The notes below the pieces were generated by a model. That model searched no databases, was not told the origin of the DNA, and saw only the letters and a list, made by a program, of their open reading frames with translations. Below are positions 47,159 through 56,540 of a DNA stretch of 64,000 bases, one piece after another; positions within the stretch are counted from its first letter, which is position 1; every line of letters starts with the position of its first letter. The stretch comes from Leadbettera azotonutricia ZAS-9 (GTDB lineage: Bacteria > Spirochaetota > Spirochaetia > Treponematales > Breznakiellaceae), in NCBI RefSeq assembly GCF_000214355.1, contig NC_015577.1, positions 1,878,453 to 1,942,452 on the forward strand, written 5' to 3'. The translations under genes were made by a program, and so were the position numbers.

Positions 47159-49696
47159 ATGCGCTTTAGGTTTTTAGTGTTGCTATTGGCGGCTGTCACG
47201 GTTTTTTCCGTTTTTCCCCAGGATGTGGAATGGTACCAGGGCAAACCCATAAAGAATATTGTTTTCGATGGACTAAACAATGTAAAATCCAATGAACTGG
47301 ACGGTATTACCGAGCCCTACCTGGGCCAAAGCTTCGGCGATGATGTTTATTGGGAAATACTGGGCAAGCTCTATGCCCTGGAATACTTTGAAACCATCAA
47401 CCCTACGGCTTTAAGGGCGGACACCCAAGGGAACGAAGTCATACTCCGCTTCACAGTCACCGAAAGGCCCCAGGTCTCCCGCATAAACTTTGTGGGCAAC
47501 AGCGGCCTAAGGCGCAACGAGCTTTTGGACACAGTGACCCTCAAAATCCATGACGTGGCAACCCAGGCCAAACTCAGGGTGGACGAGCTGGCTATCACCA
47601 ATAAATACCTTGAAAAAGGCTTCCCGGATATTAAAGTGCGCTCCGAAATGGTGCCCGGCGCCAATGGCTCTCTGGTGGTCAACTTTTATGTTGAAGAGGG
47701 CGAGAAGATCACTATCGAGGAATTCCGCTTCGAAGGGAATTCAGTGTTTTCCGCCAGGACCCTTCAGCGCCAGCTGACCTTAAAAACCAAGGGCATTATT
47801 GCGGACGGGGCTTTCCAGGAAGCCAAGCTTATCGCGGACCGGCAGGCCCTTACCCAATACTACCATGATAGGGGCTATATAGACGCGGAAATAGTGGATG
47901 TGAGCCGGGAAATCAGGAAGGATGAGAAGGGTGGAAACAACCTGACCATCACCTTCAGGCTTTATGAGGGGCGCATTTATAACTTTGGCGGTATCACCTT
48001 TGAGGGGAACAAGATTTTTACCACTGAGCAGCTTGCCGCCCTGGTGTATTCAAAAGTCGGGGATGTGGTAAGCGATAAAAAGATCCAGGCCGATCTTATG
48101 CGGGTAACCGATCTCTACCTCGAAAACGGCTACCTTTTTAACCGCATAGAGCCGGTGCCGAACCGTGACGCGAGCCAGGGGCTGCTGACCTTCAATATAA
48201 TGATAGTGGAACGGGGCAGGGCCCATATCGAAAACATCATTGTCCGGGGGAATGAAAAAACCAAGGATAATGTAATACTCAGGGAAATTCCCCTTGAAGC
48301 GGGGGATATTTTTTCCAAAGCAAAGGTAATGGACGGCCTCCGCAATCTTTACAACCTCCAGTATTTCTCCAATGTGATTCCTGACACCCCTGTGGGCAGC
48401 TCCGATGCCCTCATGGATCTGGTGATCAATGTGGAAGAGCAGCCGACCACGGATGTGCAGTTCGGTCTGACCTTCTCGGGTTCTTCGGATCCCGATGCGT
48501 TCCCGATTTCGGGCATGGTAAGATGGAACGACAGGAATTTCCGCGGCTCGGGCAACCAGATAGGGGCGGAAGTAAATGCTTCTCCTGACACCCAGAGCGC
48601 TTCCCTCGACTACACCCAGCGATGGATTTTCGGCTTGCCCCTTTCGGGGAGTTTCGATTTTACCGTGCAGCATACAAAACGCCTTGCCGCCATGGATAAT
48701 ATGCCCCCTTATTTCAACAACGATGACAGCGACAAGGCCTATGCTTTCCCCGACGGTTTTGGTTCCCGCGAAGAATATGTGGAAGCAGGGAAAATACCCT
48801 CCAGCGAATTCCTCCTGCCCTATAATCAGTGGCGCCTGTCTCTGGGCGTTTCCACTGGCTACAGGTGGTCTACCTTCGTAGGCAACCTTACCCTTTCAGG
48901 CGGCGTCAGGCTTGGCATTGTGCGCAGTGTTTTCGATTCTGATCTTTACCGGCCCTTTGATCCGGTCCTACGGAATGAAAACAATATCTGGACTCCTGCC
49001 ACTTCGGTATGGACAAGCCTTGCCCTGGATCAGAGGGATGTGTATTACGATCCTTCAAAGGGCTATTACGGCATTCAGCGCATAGGGTATTACGGATTGC
49101 TGGGCATAGAGCAGGAGCATTATGTCAGGACCGATACCAAGGCTGAATGGTACATCACCATGTTCAATATCCCTATAACAGACAATTGGGCATTCAAAGC
49201 GGTCTTTGGAATACATTCGGGGCTTTCGTTTATTTTCCGTCAGCCCTTCAATGACGCGCCTATCATAGAAGAAGCCAACCAGCTCGCGGTAGACGGCATG
49301 TTCGTGGGCAGGGGCTGGAGCGGCGAATATTCCCGGAAAGGCTTTGCCCTCTGGGAAAACTGGGCCGAGATCCGCCTTCCTGTGGTGCCGGGCATACTGG
49401 CATGGGATTTCTTCTTCGACGCGGCGGGCGTCAAGGCAAAGCCGGGGGATTTGTTCTCATCCTTCGGGGCCGACGATCAAAGCTCGCCTGATTTTAGCAC
49501 CTTCTTTATGCGCTTCAGCTTTGGAGGGGGTTTCCGCTTCACCATACCCCAATTCCCCTTCAGGTTCAGCCTGGCAAAGCGTTTCCTGATTCAGGACGGC
49601 TCGGTGAAGTGGCAAGGCGGCGCCATAGGCCGCAACAGCAGCAACCCTGCAAAAGGGTTGGACTTTGTTATAAGCTTTGCCCTGTCTACTTATTAG
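47159..49696 (+). CDS. bamA: BamA outer-membrane assembly protein
   Basis: An 845-residue Omp85 protein, the core of the machine that inserts beta-barrels in the outer membrane. It has a signal peptide (FLVLLLAAVTVFSVFPQ), five POTRA domains over about residues 25-430 (GKPIKNIVFDGLNNVKSNEL, RPQVSRINFVGNSGLRRNEL, KITIEEFRFEGNSVFSARTL, YNFGGITFEGNKIFTTEQL, RAHIENIIVRGNEKTKDNVI) and a 16-strand barrel. The barrel has the GRGWSGEYSRKG region near strand 13-14, at the place of the usual VRGF/Y motif. The end is FALSTY, with Tyr in place of the common Phe. AAGGAG precedes ATG 47159. Confidence 0.95.
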   Translation: MRFRFLVLLLAAVTVFSVFPQDVEWYQGKPIKNIVFDGLNNVKSNELDGITEPYLGQSFGDDVYWEILGKLYALEYFETINPTALRADTQGNEVILRFTVTERPQVSRINFVGNSGLRRNELLDTVTLKIHDVATQAKLRVDELAITNKYLEKGFPDIKVRSEMVPGANGSLVVNFYVEEGEKITIEEFRFEGNSVFSARTLQRQLTLKTKGIIADGAFQEAKLIADRQALTQYYHDRGYIDAEIVDVSREIRKDEKGGNNLTITFRLYEGRIYNFGGITFEGNKIFTTEQLAALVYSKVGDVVSDKKIQADLMRVTDLYLENGYLFNRIEPVPNRDASQGLLTFNIMIVERGRAHIENIIVRGNEKTKDNVILREIPLEAGDIFSKAKVMDGLRNLYNLQYFSNVIPDTPVGSSDALMDLVINVEEQPTTDVQFGLTFSGSSDPDAFPISGMVRWNDRNFRGSGNQIGAEVNASPDTQSASLDYTQRWIFGLPLSGSFDFTVQHTKRLAAMDNMPPYFNNDDSDKAYAFPDGFGSREEYVEAGKIPSSEFLLPYNQWRLSLGVSTGYRWSTFVGNLTLSGGVRLGIVRSVFDSDLYRPFDPVLRNENNIWTPATSVWTSLALDQRDVYYDPSKGYYGIQRIGYYGLLGIEQEHYVRTDTKAEWYITMFNIPITDNWAFKAVFGIHSGLSFIFRQPFNDAPIIEEANQLAVDGMFVGRGWSGEYSRKGFALWENWAEIRLPVVPGILAWDFFFDAAGVKAKPGDLFSSFGADDQSSPDFSTFFMRFSFGGGFRFTIPQFPFRFSLAKRFLIQDGSVKWQGGAIGRNSSNPAKGLDFVISFALSTY

Positions 49697-49706
49697 GAAG
49701 GCATGT

Positions 49707-50234
49707 ATGAAAAGATTGATTGTATTTGTCGCTTTGGCTTTTTCAGGCTTGGGCTGGCTGGGCGCACAGCAGCTTACCCGTTTTGCGGTGGTGGATCTCC
49801 CCAGGGTCTATGTGTCGTTCTTCAGGGAATCCAGGGCGGTACGTGAATTTGAAGAGCGTAGCGCCAGGGTGCAAAGCGAGATTGACCGCATGAATGCGGA
49901 GATCCAGGCCCTTAAAAACAACCAGATCAACGCCGAATTCCAGGGAAACCAGGAACAGGCCCTCAGGCTCGAATCGGAAATAAACCGCAAGTCCGATTAC
50001 CTTAAAGAGTATTACAAGCTCAAGACTGCGGAACTAGAGAGCCAGAAGGCAAAGCTCACCCAGTCGAGCTCTTTTTTGGAGCAGGTCTATGACGAAATCC
50101 GCTTCATCGCAGAGAGCGAGGGCTACAGCATGGTGCTTAACCTGAAAGAAAATACCGGCATACTTTGGTACAGTCCCACCGTTGATATAACCGACAAGCT
50201 TATCCAGAACCTTTTGGATAAAGCGCGCCGCTAA
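49707..50234 (+). CDS. Skp/OmpH-like periplasmic chaperone
   Basis: A 175-residue OmpH family protein. A signal peptide (LIVFVALAFSGLGWLGAQ) is followed by FAVVDLPRVY, the strand that starts the trimer body, and a long charged coiled coil (residues about 40-115) that forms the arms holding unfolded barrels in the periplasm. It is placed right after bamA, 10 bases from its stop, with ATG 49707 behind AGGAAGG. The order bamA-skp is kept in most diderms. Confidence 0.88.
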   Translation: MKRLIVFVALAFSGLGWLGAQQLTRFAVVDLPRVYVSFFRESRAVREFEERSARVQSEIDRMNAEIQALKNNQINAEFQGNQEQALRLESEINRKSDYLKEYYKLKTAELESQKAKLTQSSSFLEQVYDEIRFIAESEGYSMVLNLKENTGILWYSPTVDITDKLIQNLLDKARR

Positions 50235-50274
50235 TTTCTTTGAGGCGGCTACGAGCTCTTCAGAAACCAGCCCC

Positions 50275-52929
50275 ATGCTGGATCAGTACAGGCGGATCAA
50301 GAGGGATCATCAGGGGGAAGTCCTTTTTTTCCGGCTGGGCGATTTTTATGAGATGTTCCAGGAAGACGCAGTCGAAGTCTCCTCCCTCTTGAACCTTACC
50401 CTCACGAGCCGCACAGGCCAGCCCATGTGCGGAGTCCCTTACCACGCAGCCCGTTCCTACATAGCCCGGCTTATGAGGCTGGGCAAAAAAGTCGCTATTT
50501 GCGAACAGATCTCAGAGCCTGGCAATGGCCTTATAGAACGCCAGGTGGTGGAGATCATCACGCCGGGCACCACCATTGACGAGGATTACCTTGACAGGGG
50601 AAGTTCCAATTATCTCGCCTGCCTGGCGCTTTCAAAAGAATCGTTATCCTTTGCGTACATAGATCTTTCTATCGGGGATTTTTACGCTACTTCTTTTCCC
50701 TCTGAAAACGCGGCAGAATTGCTCAGAGGTGAACTTGAACGCCTTGATGTAAAAGAAATGATCATCCAGGAATCCCTTCTGGAAGAGTACAAGCCAATCA
50801 AGGATGCAATTGACGAACGCACAGGATTGGTGCTAAACCGCTGGGCCGACTGGCTCTTTGACAAAGAGAGAAGCAGGGAACGGCTTAACAAGCAATTCGG
50901 CTCCGCAAGCCTCAAAGGTTTTGGGCTTGGCGAAAATGCCCCCGAGATAATTTCTGCCGGGGCACTCCTGGATTACCTCGACGACACTGCCAAGACTTTA
51001 ATCCCCCATGTGCGCGCTATTGCTGTGTATGACGATTCTGAATTTGTCGGCATTGACGAAGCTACCCAGCGCAACCTTGAATTGATCCGGAACCTGCAGG
51101 ATGGGGAAAACCATTTTACCCTCCTTGAGGTAATGGATCATACCCGCACCGCTATGGGCCGCCGCCTCCTTAAGGGTCGCATTCTTCACCCCCTTCGGGA
51201 CGCGGCGAAGATAAATGCCCGGCTCGGCATGGTGGAAAAACTGTACCATAACCAGGAAAAGCTAGGCTGCTTTAGGGATATGCTTGCCAAAACCCCGGAT
51301 CTCGAACGCCTTTGCTCACGCATCGCAATGGACAAGGCCCACGGCAAAGATATGGCGGCGGTGAAAAACGCCCTGAATTCTTTTGGGTTGATTTACCAGG
51401 AAAGCCGCGTCTTTGATTTTCAATTCGAAAGCCCTGAAGCTGCCCTGTTGGCAGGGGAAAAAAATTCCCAAGCCCTGGTGCTTCTTGGGGAATTGAAAAA
51501 GCTCCTTGAAAAGGGGCTGGCTGAAGATCCTTCCATACTTCTTACAGAAGGAAAATTAATTCAGGAAGGTTTTGACCCTGAGCTTGACAGGCTGCGGGAA
51601 TTGAGGGACAACGGCAGAAAAACACTTGAAACATATTTGGAAGAGGAAAAAGGCCTCACCGGGATTGCAAGCCTTAAAATACGGTACAACAGGCTTATTG
51701 GCTATTACTTCGAGGTAAACAAGAACCATCTATCAAAAGTGCCGGGACATTTTATCCGCCGCCAGGGCATGGCCACAGGGGAACGGTATACTACAAACCG
51801 CCTTGGCGAGCTTGAATCCGAAATAAACGGCGCCTCTGACAAAATAATCGAACTGGAAAAAAAGCTGTTCCTGGAAATACGGGAACAGGCCAAGTCTTGC
51901 CTGGAAAGCCTTGGCAGCGCAGGCCGGTATATCGCGGAGCTTGATGCTGCCCAATCCCTTGCGCGGGCCAGCACTATACATGGCTGGGCAAGGCCCATCG
52001 TGGATAACGAAAACCGCCTCCGCATAATCGAAGGCCGCCACCCCGTGGTGGAGGCCCATCTCCCCAGGGGGGAATTTATTCCCAACGATGTGATCCTCGA
52101 CGAAGCAGGGATCGCCTTTGCCCTCATCACAGGCCCCAATATGGCGGGGAAATCCACCTATTTAAGGCAGGCGGCCCTTACCGTTATTATGGCCCAGGCC
52201 GGTAGTTTTGTTCCCGCAGAGGAAGCCATTATCGGTATGTGCGACCGCATCTACTGCAGGGTAGGGGCTTCCGACAGCCTGGCCAGGGGCGAATCCACCT
52301 TCCTTGTGGAAATGAACGAGACCGCATATATACTTCATACTGCCACAGAAAAAAGCCTTGTCATCATGGACGAAATAGGAAGGGGAACAGGCACCAATGA
52401 CGGCCTTTCCATAGCCTGGGCAGTGTGCGAGGATCTGCTGGACAGAATTAAATGCAGAACTCTTTTTGCCACCCATTACCATGAGCTTTCGCAAATCTCC
52501 CATCCCCGCATGTCCAACAGATCCATGGAAGTATCTGACAACAACGGGGAGATTGTCTTTCTCAGAAAACTCAAAGAAGGCTCCACTTCCAATTCCTACG
52601 GTCTCCATGCGGCGCGTCTTGCGGGCCTCCCCGAAACAGTCCTGGAAAGGGCAGGAGAAATTCTGGAAACACTTGAAGCAGCAAATCCGATCAAAGCGCA
52701 AATACCCCCCCACGAAAAAAAAGAATCCAAGGTTCCTTCGGAAAGGGAAGCGAAATTCCTTTCCAAGCTCGCAAAGCTTGATCCCGATTCCCTGACCCCC
52801 CTGGAGGCTCTTAACCTCATCCACGAATGGAAAAAATCCGTTTCAGTCCCGGGTGAAAACTTCGTCAAACGCCGTTCCCTAATAAAAGATGAATCCGGAG
52901 GGCCTTCACTCTTTGATACAGAAATTTAA
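50275..52929 (+). CDS. mutS: DNA mismatch repair protein MutS
   Basis: An 884-residue MutS. Mismatch-binding F-x-E is in GDFYEMF (residues about 23-29), followed by connector, core, clamp (GEKNSQ to FDPELDRLRE) and the ATPase domain with Walker A GPNMAGKSTYLRQ, the DELGRGT-like DEIGRGTGTNDG and the ATHYHEL motif; a C-terminal HTH and short dimer tail end it. MutS finds mispairs after replication. ATG 50275 lies inside the conserved TPM-x-QY start and has no ribosome site; GAGG at 50242-50245 would suit ACG 50251, giving eight more residues. It follows skp after 40 bases. Confidence 0.95.
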   Translation: MLDQYRRIKRDHQGEVLFFRLGDFYEMFQEDAVEVSSLLNLTLTSRTGQPMCGVPYHAARSYIARLMRLGKKVAICEQISEPGNGLIERQVVEIITPGTTIDEDYLDRGSSNYLACLALSKESLSFAYIDLSIGDFYATSFPSENAAELLRGELERLDVKEMIIQESLLEEYKPIKDAIDERTGLVLNRWADWLFDKERSRERLNKQFGSASLKGFGLGENAPEIISAGALLDYLDDTAKTLIPHVRAIAVYDDSEFVGIDEATQRNLELIRNLQDGENHFTLLEVMDHTRTAMGRRLLKGRILHPLRDAAKINARLGMVEKLYHNQEKLGCFRDMLAKTPDLERLCSRIAMDKAHGKDMAAVKNALNSFGLIYQESRVFDFQFESPEAALLAGEKNSQALVLLGELKKLLEKGLAEDPSILLTEGKLIQEGFDPELDRLRELRDNGRKTLETYLEEEKGLTGIASLKIRYNRLIGYYFEVNKNHLSKVPGHFIRRQGMATGERYTTNRLGELESEINGASDKIIELEKKLFLEIREQAKSCLESLGSAGRYIAELDAAQSLARASTIHGWARPIVDNENRLRIIEGRHPVVEAHLPRGEFIPNDVILDEAGIAFALITGPNMAGKSTYLRQAALTVIMAQAGSFVPAEEAIIGMCDRIYCRVGASDSLARGESTFLVEMNETAYILHTATEKSLVIMDEIGRGTGTNDGLSIAWAVCEDLLDRIKCRTLFATHYHELSQISHPRMSNRSMEVSDNNGEIVFLRKLKEGSTSNSYGLHAARLAGLPETVLERAGEILETLEAANPIKAQIPPHEKKESKVPSEREAKFLSKLAKLDPDSLTPLEALNLIHEWKKSVSVPGENFVKRRSLIKDESGGPSLFDTEI

Positions 52930-53671
52930 ATCGTTAATCCTGGAATACCTCTTCCCCTCGGGCTGCGCTGTATGCGGTTCCATGCTGCTGGATAAGGAGG
53001 ACGCCTGGTACGGGCTCTGCGGCGACTGCAGAAGGAGCTTTAAAATTGAAAAAACGGAGCGGTGTTCCTTATGCGGGAGGCCCCTCATTTCGGAACAGGG
53101 AACCTGCCTTGCATGCAGGGAGCTTGCGGCAGCAGAGACTCTCCCCGCTTATGACAAACTTATAAGTCTTTACCCATATTCCGGGGGAGACTTCGCTGGA
53201 AATTCCGGAAGTTACCTAAAACTCCTGGGTTCCTACAAATTCGGAAAACGCCTCTCTCTGGGCCGCTTCTTTGCGGATAAGGTGTACGAGGCCCTGGCGA
53301 TGCTTTCCATTAGCGAAAGTGAAAACCCGGAGCTGGTTCCTGTTCCGCCCCGGCCCGGAAAACTGCGCAAAACAGGATGGGATCAGATCGAGTACCTGGC
53401 ACGGTTTTTGAAAAAAAGGGAAGGGGAAGCAGGCAGCCTCAAAGTGGAGCGCTGCCTCAAGCGGCTTCCTTCGGAAACCCAAAAAAAACTGGACAGGGAA
53501 ACCCGAAAAAGCAATCTTAAAGGTCGTATCGTGGTTAAGGGGAAGGTTCCGAAAACCGCCGTGCTCTTTGACGATGTGATCACCACAGGGTCCACCATGG
53601 ACGCCTGCGCGGCGGCCCTCAAGGAATCGGGAACTGAGAAGGTTTACGGAATTTGCCTTTTTTATGATTGA
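52889..53671 (+). CDS. ComF-family phosphoribosyltransferase-like protein
   Basis: A protein of 260 residues (252 if TTG 52913 is used, which has GGAGG in front). It has the ComF zinc ribbon at the N-terminus (CAVCG, CGDCRRSF, CSLCGRPL, CLACRE) and the PRPP-binding motif AVLFDDVITTGSTMDAC near 225-240. ComF is needed for uptake of single-stranded DNA in competent bacteria and may link with priA-type helicases. The start overlaps mutS. A full competence set is not in the window. Confidence 0.9.
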   Translation: MNPEGLHSLIQKFKSLILEYLFPSGCAVCGSMLLDKEDAWYGLCGDCRRSFKIEKTERCSLCGRPLISEQGTCLACRELAAAETLPAYDKLISLYPYSGGDFAGNSGSYLKLLGSYKFGKRLSLGRFFADKVYEALAMLSISESENPELVPVPPRPGKLRKTGWDQIEYLARFLKKREGEAGSLKVERCLKRLPSETQKKLDRETRKSNLKGRIVVKGKVPKTAVLFDDVITTGSTMDACAAALKESGTEKVYGICLFYD

Positions 53672-53825
53672 TGCAACCCACGTAAACCAGGCCAATATTC
53701 AAGGTGTAACCAAGCTCTTCCTTTTTGTCTTCGTGTCCTTTGTGTGTGATTAAACTCTTCTTTTATCCCTCTTTCCAAAACCTCCCAAATAGTACATATT
53801 TTTGATATCTTGGAGGATATTTCGA

Positions 53826-55901
53826 ATGACTATTTCTAAACGTATCTCACTCCTGGTGGGTCTTTTGGTGCTCATAGTGTCAGCTAGTTTGGGGTTCATT
53901 TCCTTGACCATTTCTACAGGGATTGTAGAAAAGCATATGCTCAATACCCTGACTACCGAAGCAAAGCTTGGCGCGGATCTGGTCTCCACAACCATTCATT
54001 CCGAACTTGATACCCTGCAGGAATTGGCTAACCGTACACGGACTCAAAGCCTGGTCTTCGAAACCCAGAAAAGCTCTCTGACGCCGGATATCAAACGCCT
54101 GGGTTACATGGCTATGGCCTTTGTGGATATGGACGGGATTGCCCATTATTTTAACGATGATCCCACTACAAACCTGAGTGAAAGGGCTTATATGCAAAAA
54201 GCCCTTAAAGGGGAGCAGGAGGCCGCTGTGGTGCTCAGCAAAACCATTAACCAGATGGTAGTTATCTATGTCGCGCCGGTTTATAAGAATGAGTATCACA
54301 ATGAGGTTGTGGGTGTGCTCATGGTACGAAAGAGCATCGATACGCTAAGCAATATTACGCTAAGCATAGGAAAGTATGATTCAAATATGCATGCTTATCT
54401 CTTTGACGAAACAGGAACCTTTATTGCCCATGACGATGACGAACTGGTGATAAGTCAATTCAATCCCATAGAAGCGGTAAAAAAAGACCCCTCCGTAAGG
54501 TCCATGGCCGACGCCATGCAAATCATGCTATCCCAAAAACAAGGAACAGTCGAATACGATTATAAAGGGAAGAAAAATACCTGCGTATATACTCCGGTGC
54601 CGGGTTTCTCCATAACTCTTGCCAATGCAGTGGATAATTCCATCCTCATGCATGATGTCAACAGGCTCAGGAATATTACCATTATCCTGGTAGCGGGTTT
54701 CCTGCTTATAGGAATCGTTATTGCTATTCTTATTGCCCGATCCATAAGCAAGCCGGTGAACTATGTCATGGGCGGCCTTAAAGCCCTGGGCGAGGGGGAT
54801 TTAACCAAAAAACTTGAAATAACTTCCAAAGATGAAATGGGGAAGCTCGAAGAGTACGTGAATAATACGGTGGACCAGATTAGGAATATGGCCTTGTCCA
54901 TTAATCGCCAGGCCGGCGTCCTGTCCGACATAGGGGGCCAGCTTGCTTCCAACATGACGGAAACGGCCGCCGCCATCAACCAGGTTACCGCGAATATCCA
55001 GAGCATCAAGGGCAGGGTGCTGAACCAGAGCGCTTCGGTTACCGAGACCAACGCGACCATGGAACAGATCACCGGGAATATCGCCAAACTCAACAGCAAT
55101 ATAGACAGGCAGACTGAAAGCGTGGCCCAGTCTTCATCGGCTATCGAGGAGATGCTTGCAAATGTCGAATCCGTTACCCAGACCTTGATAAAGAACATCG
55201 ATAATGTGAATAACCTGGCAGGCGCATCCGAAGTGGGGCGCTCGGGATTGCAGGAGGTGGCTGCGAATATTCAGGAGATTGCCCGGGAATCCGAAGGCCT
55301 TCTGGAAATCAACGGCGTAATGGAAAACATCGCAAGCCAGACCAACCTCCTGTCCATGAACGCCGCCATCGAAGCGGCCCACGCCGGAGAGGCGGGAAAG
55401 GGCTTTGCGGTTGTGGCCGATGAAATCCGCAAGCTTGCGGAATCTTCAAGCGAACAGTCAAAAACCATTTCCACCGTTCTCAAAAAGATAAAAGAATCTA
55501 TCGACAAAATTTCCAAGTCCACCGATAACGTCCTCCTAAAGTTCGAGGCCATAGACGGCGGCGTCAGGACTGTGTCCCAACAGGAAGAGAATATCCGCAA
55601 TTCCATGGAGGAACAGGGCAAGGGTAGCCAGCAGATACTGGAAGCGGTGGCACGTTTGAACGAGATCACCCGGCAGGTTAAGGATGGTTCCGCAGAGATG
55701 CTTGAGGGCAGCCGCCAGGTCATTACCGAGGGCAGAAACCTGGAAATGGCAACCCAGGAAATAACCAACGGCATGAACGAAATGGCTACCGGCGCGGATC
55801 AGATAAACAGCGCGGTCAACCAGGTCAACAATATCAGCGGTGAAAACAGGGACAATATTGCTATTCTTTCCAAGGAAGTGTCCAGGTTTAAAATAGCATA
55901 A
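53826..55901 (+). CDS. Methyl-accepting chemotaxis protein
   Basis: A 691-residue chemoreceptor. Membrane helix 1 at about 8-35, a periplasmic dCache-like sensor at about 40-275 ([32 protein letters not shown]), membrane helix 2 at about 285-305, HAMP, methylation helices and the highly conserved tip [35 protein letters not shown]. It has no C-terminal NWETF-type pentapeptide. ATG 53826 is chosen since GGAGG lies 9 bases before it. It probably senses a small organic ligand in the periplasm and controls CheA. The 155 bases before it hold a CTTCGTGTCCTTTGTGTG repeat and no gene. Confidence 0.95.
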   Translation: MTISKRISLLVGLLVLIVSASLGFISLTISTGIVEKHMLNTLTTEAKLGADLVSTTIHSELDTLQELANRTRTQSLVFETQKSSLTPDIKRLGYMAMAFVDMDGIAHYFNDDPTTNLSERAYMQKALKGEQEAAVVLSKTINQMVVIYVAPVYKNEYHNEVVGVLMVRKSIDTLSNITLSIGKYDSNMHAYLFDETGTFIAHDDDELVISQFNPIEAVKKDPSVRSMADAMQIMLSQKQGTVEYDYKGKKNTCVYTPVPGFSITLANAVDNSILMHDVNRLRNITIILVAGFLLIGIVIAILIARSISKPVNYVMGGLKALGEGDLTKKLEITSKDEMGKLEEYVNNTVDQIRNMALSINRQAGVLSDIGGQLASNMTETAAAINQVTANIQSIKGRVLNQSASVTETNATMEQITGNIAKLNSNIDRQTESVAQSSSAIEEMLANVESVTQTLIKNIDNVNNLAGASEVGRSGLQEVAANIQEIARESEGLLEINGVMENIASQTNLLSMNAAIEAAHAGEAGKGFAVVADEIRKLAESSSEQSKTISTVLKKIKESIDKISKSTDNVLLKFEAIDGGVRTVSQQEENIRNSMEEQGKGSQQILEAVARLNEITRQVKDGSAEMLEGSRQVITEGRNLEMATQEITNGMNEMATGADQINSAVNQVNNISGENRDNIAILSKEVSRFKIA

Positions 55902-55915
55902 TGCCGTTTGCAGAC

Positions 55916-55944
55916 TTGACAACATTTCCGCTTTCGTCTATTGT
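55916..55944 (+). promoter_or_regulatory. Promoter of the rimP-nusA-infB operon
   Basis: TTGACA (55916-55921), 17 bases, TATTGT (55939-55944), giving a start near 55951 and a leader of about 80 bases before rimP. The hairpin at 55973-56002 lies within this leader. Confidence 0.6.
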
Positions 55945-55972
55945 AGTTATAGACAATTGATGATTCTTTGAT

Positions 55973-56002
55973 AAAAGGGTCCCTCGAGAGAGACCCTTTT
56001 TT
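55973..56002 (+). terminator. Intrinsic terminator in the rimP leader
   Basis: AAAAGGGTC (55973-55981) pairs with GACCCTTTT (55992-56000), loop of ten bases holding CTCGAG, followed by T residues to 56002. It may end the chemoreceptor transcript, but it also stands downstream of the promoter at 55916-55944 and so may act as an attenuator. Confidence 0.8.
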
Positions 56003-56033
56003 GTTGCACCCGTGTTCAGGGACGAGGAAGATG

Positions 56034-56528
56034 ATGAAGTTTACCCCAAGGGTAAAGGATGCTAAAGATAGCGCAGGCCAGATATACGATACCCTGGAAC
56101 CTGTGGTAAAGGGCCTTGGAATGGCATTGATCGAGCTTGCGGTTTCAAGGCATAAGGGTAGTGGTGCTTCCAAAGGAAGCATTCAGGTAAAGGCTGTGGT
56201 TTACAGGGCCGGGGCCATTGGGATAGACGATTGTTCCAAAGCGCACAAGGCCGTGATGCCCAGGCTTGAACTGGCTTTTCCGGGCCTGGATGTGTACCTT
56301 GAGGTATCGTCTCCGGGGATTGACCGGCTCATCAAGGACGGCAGTGAATTTGCCCACTTTGAGGGACGGGGCGTCAGGTGTTACAGGACTGATATTTCGG
56401 ACTGGACAGGAGGCATACTTCTATCGTCCGATGATAAAGGTATAGTATTAAAAACTTTGAATGGGGAAGCGAGCCTTGAATACGAGATAATCGCCAAGGC
56501 AAAACTGGACCATTCTGTAGAAGCATAG
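56034..56528 (+). CDS. rimP: Ribosome maturation factor RimP
   Basis: A 164-residue RimP (YhbC/DUF150), which helps build the 30S subunit. The N-terminal domain has YDTLEPVVKGLGMALIELAV and the diagnostic LDVYLEVSSPGIDRLIK near 85-101; the C-terminal Sm-like domain has RCYRTD and GIVLKTLNGEASLEYEIIAKAKL. ATG 56034 gives the best spacing to GAGG (ATG 56031 is adjacent). The longer frame upstream crosses the terminator and is not real. First gene of the operon, 12 bases before nusA. Confidence 0.88.
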   Translation: MKFTPRVKDAKDSAGQIYDTLEPVVKGLGMALIELAVSRHKGSGASKGSIQVKAVVYRAGAIGIDDCSKAHKAVMPRLELAFPGLDVYLEVSSPGIDRLIKDGSEFAHFEGRGVRCYRTDISDWTGGILLSSDDKGIVLKTLNGEASLEYEIIAKAKLDHSVEA

Positions 56529-56540
56529 GAGGACAAGCCG

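Noticed and set aside
52162-52824. A 220-residue minus-strand frame opposite mutS
   Set aside because: It mirrors the MutS ATPase domain, whose motifs are perfect on the plus strand.
55968-56030. A longer rimP starting upstream of the terminator hairpin
   Set aside because: The extra residues would be coded by the hairpin and T run, are unlike the family, and a ribosome site is placed for 56034.
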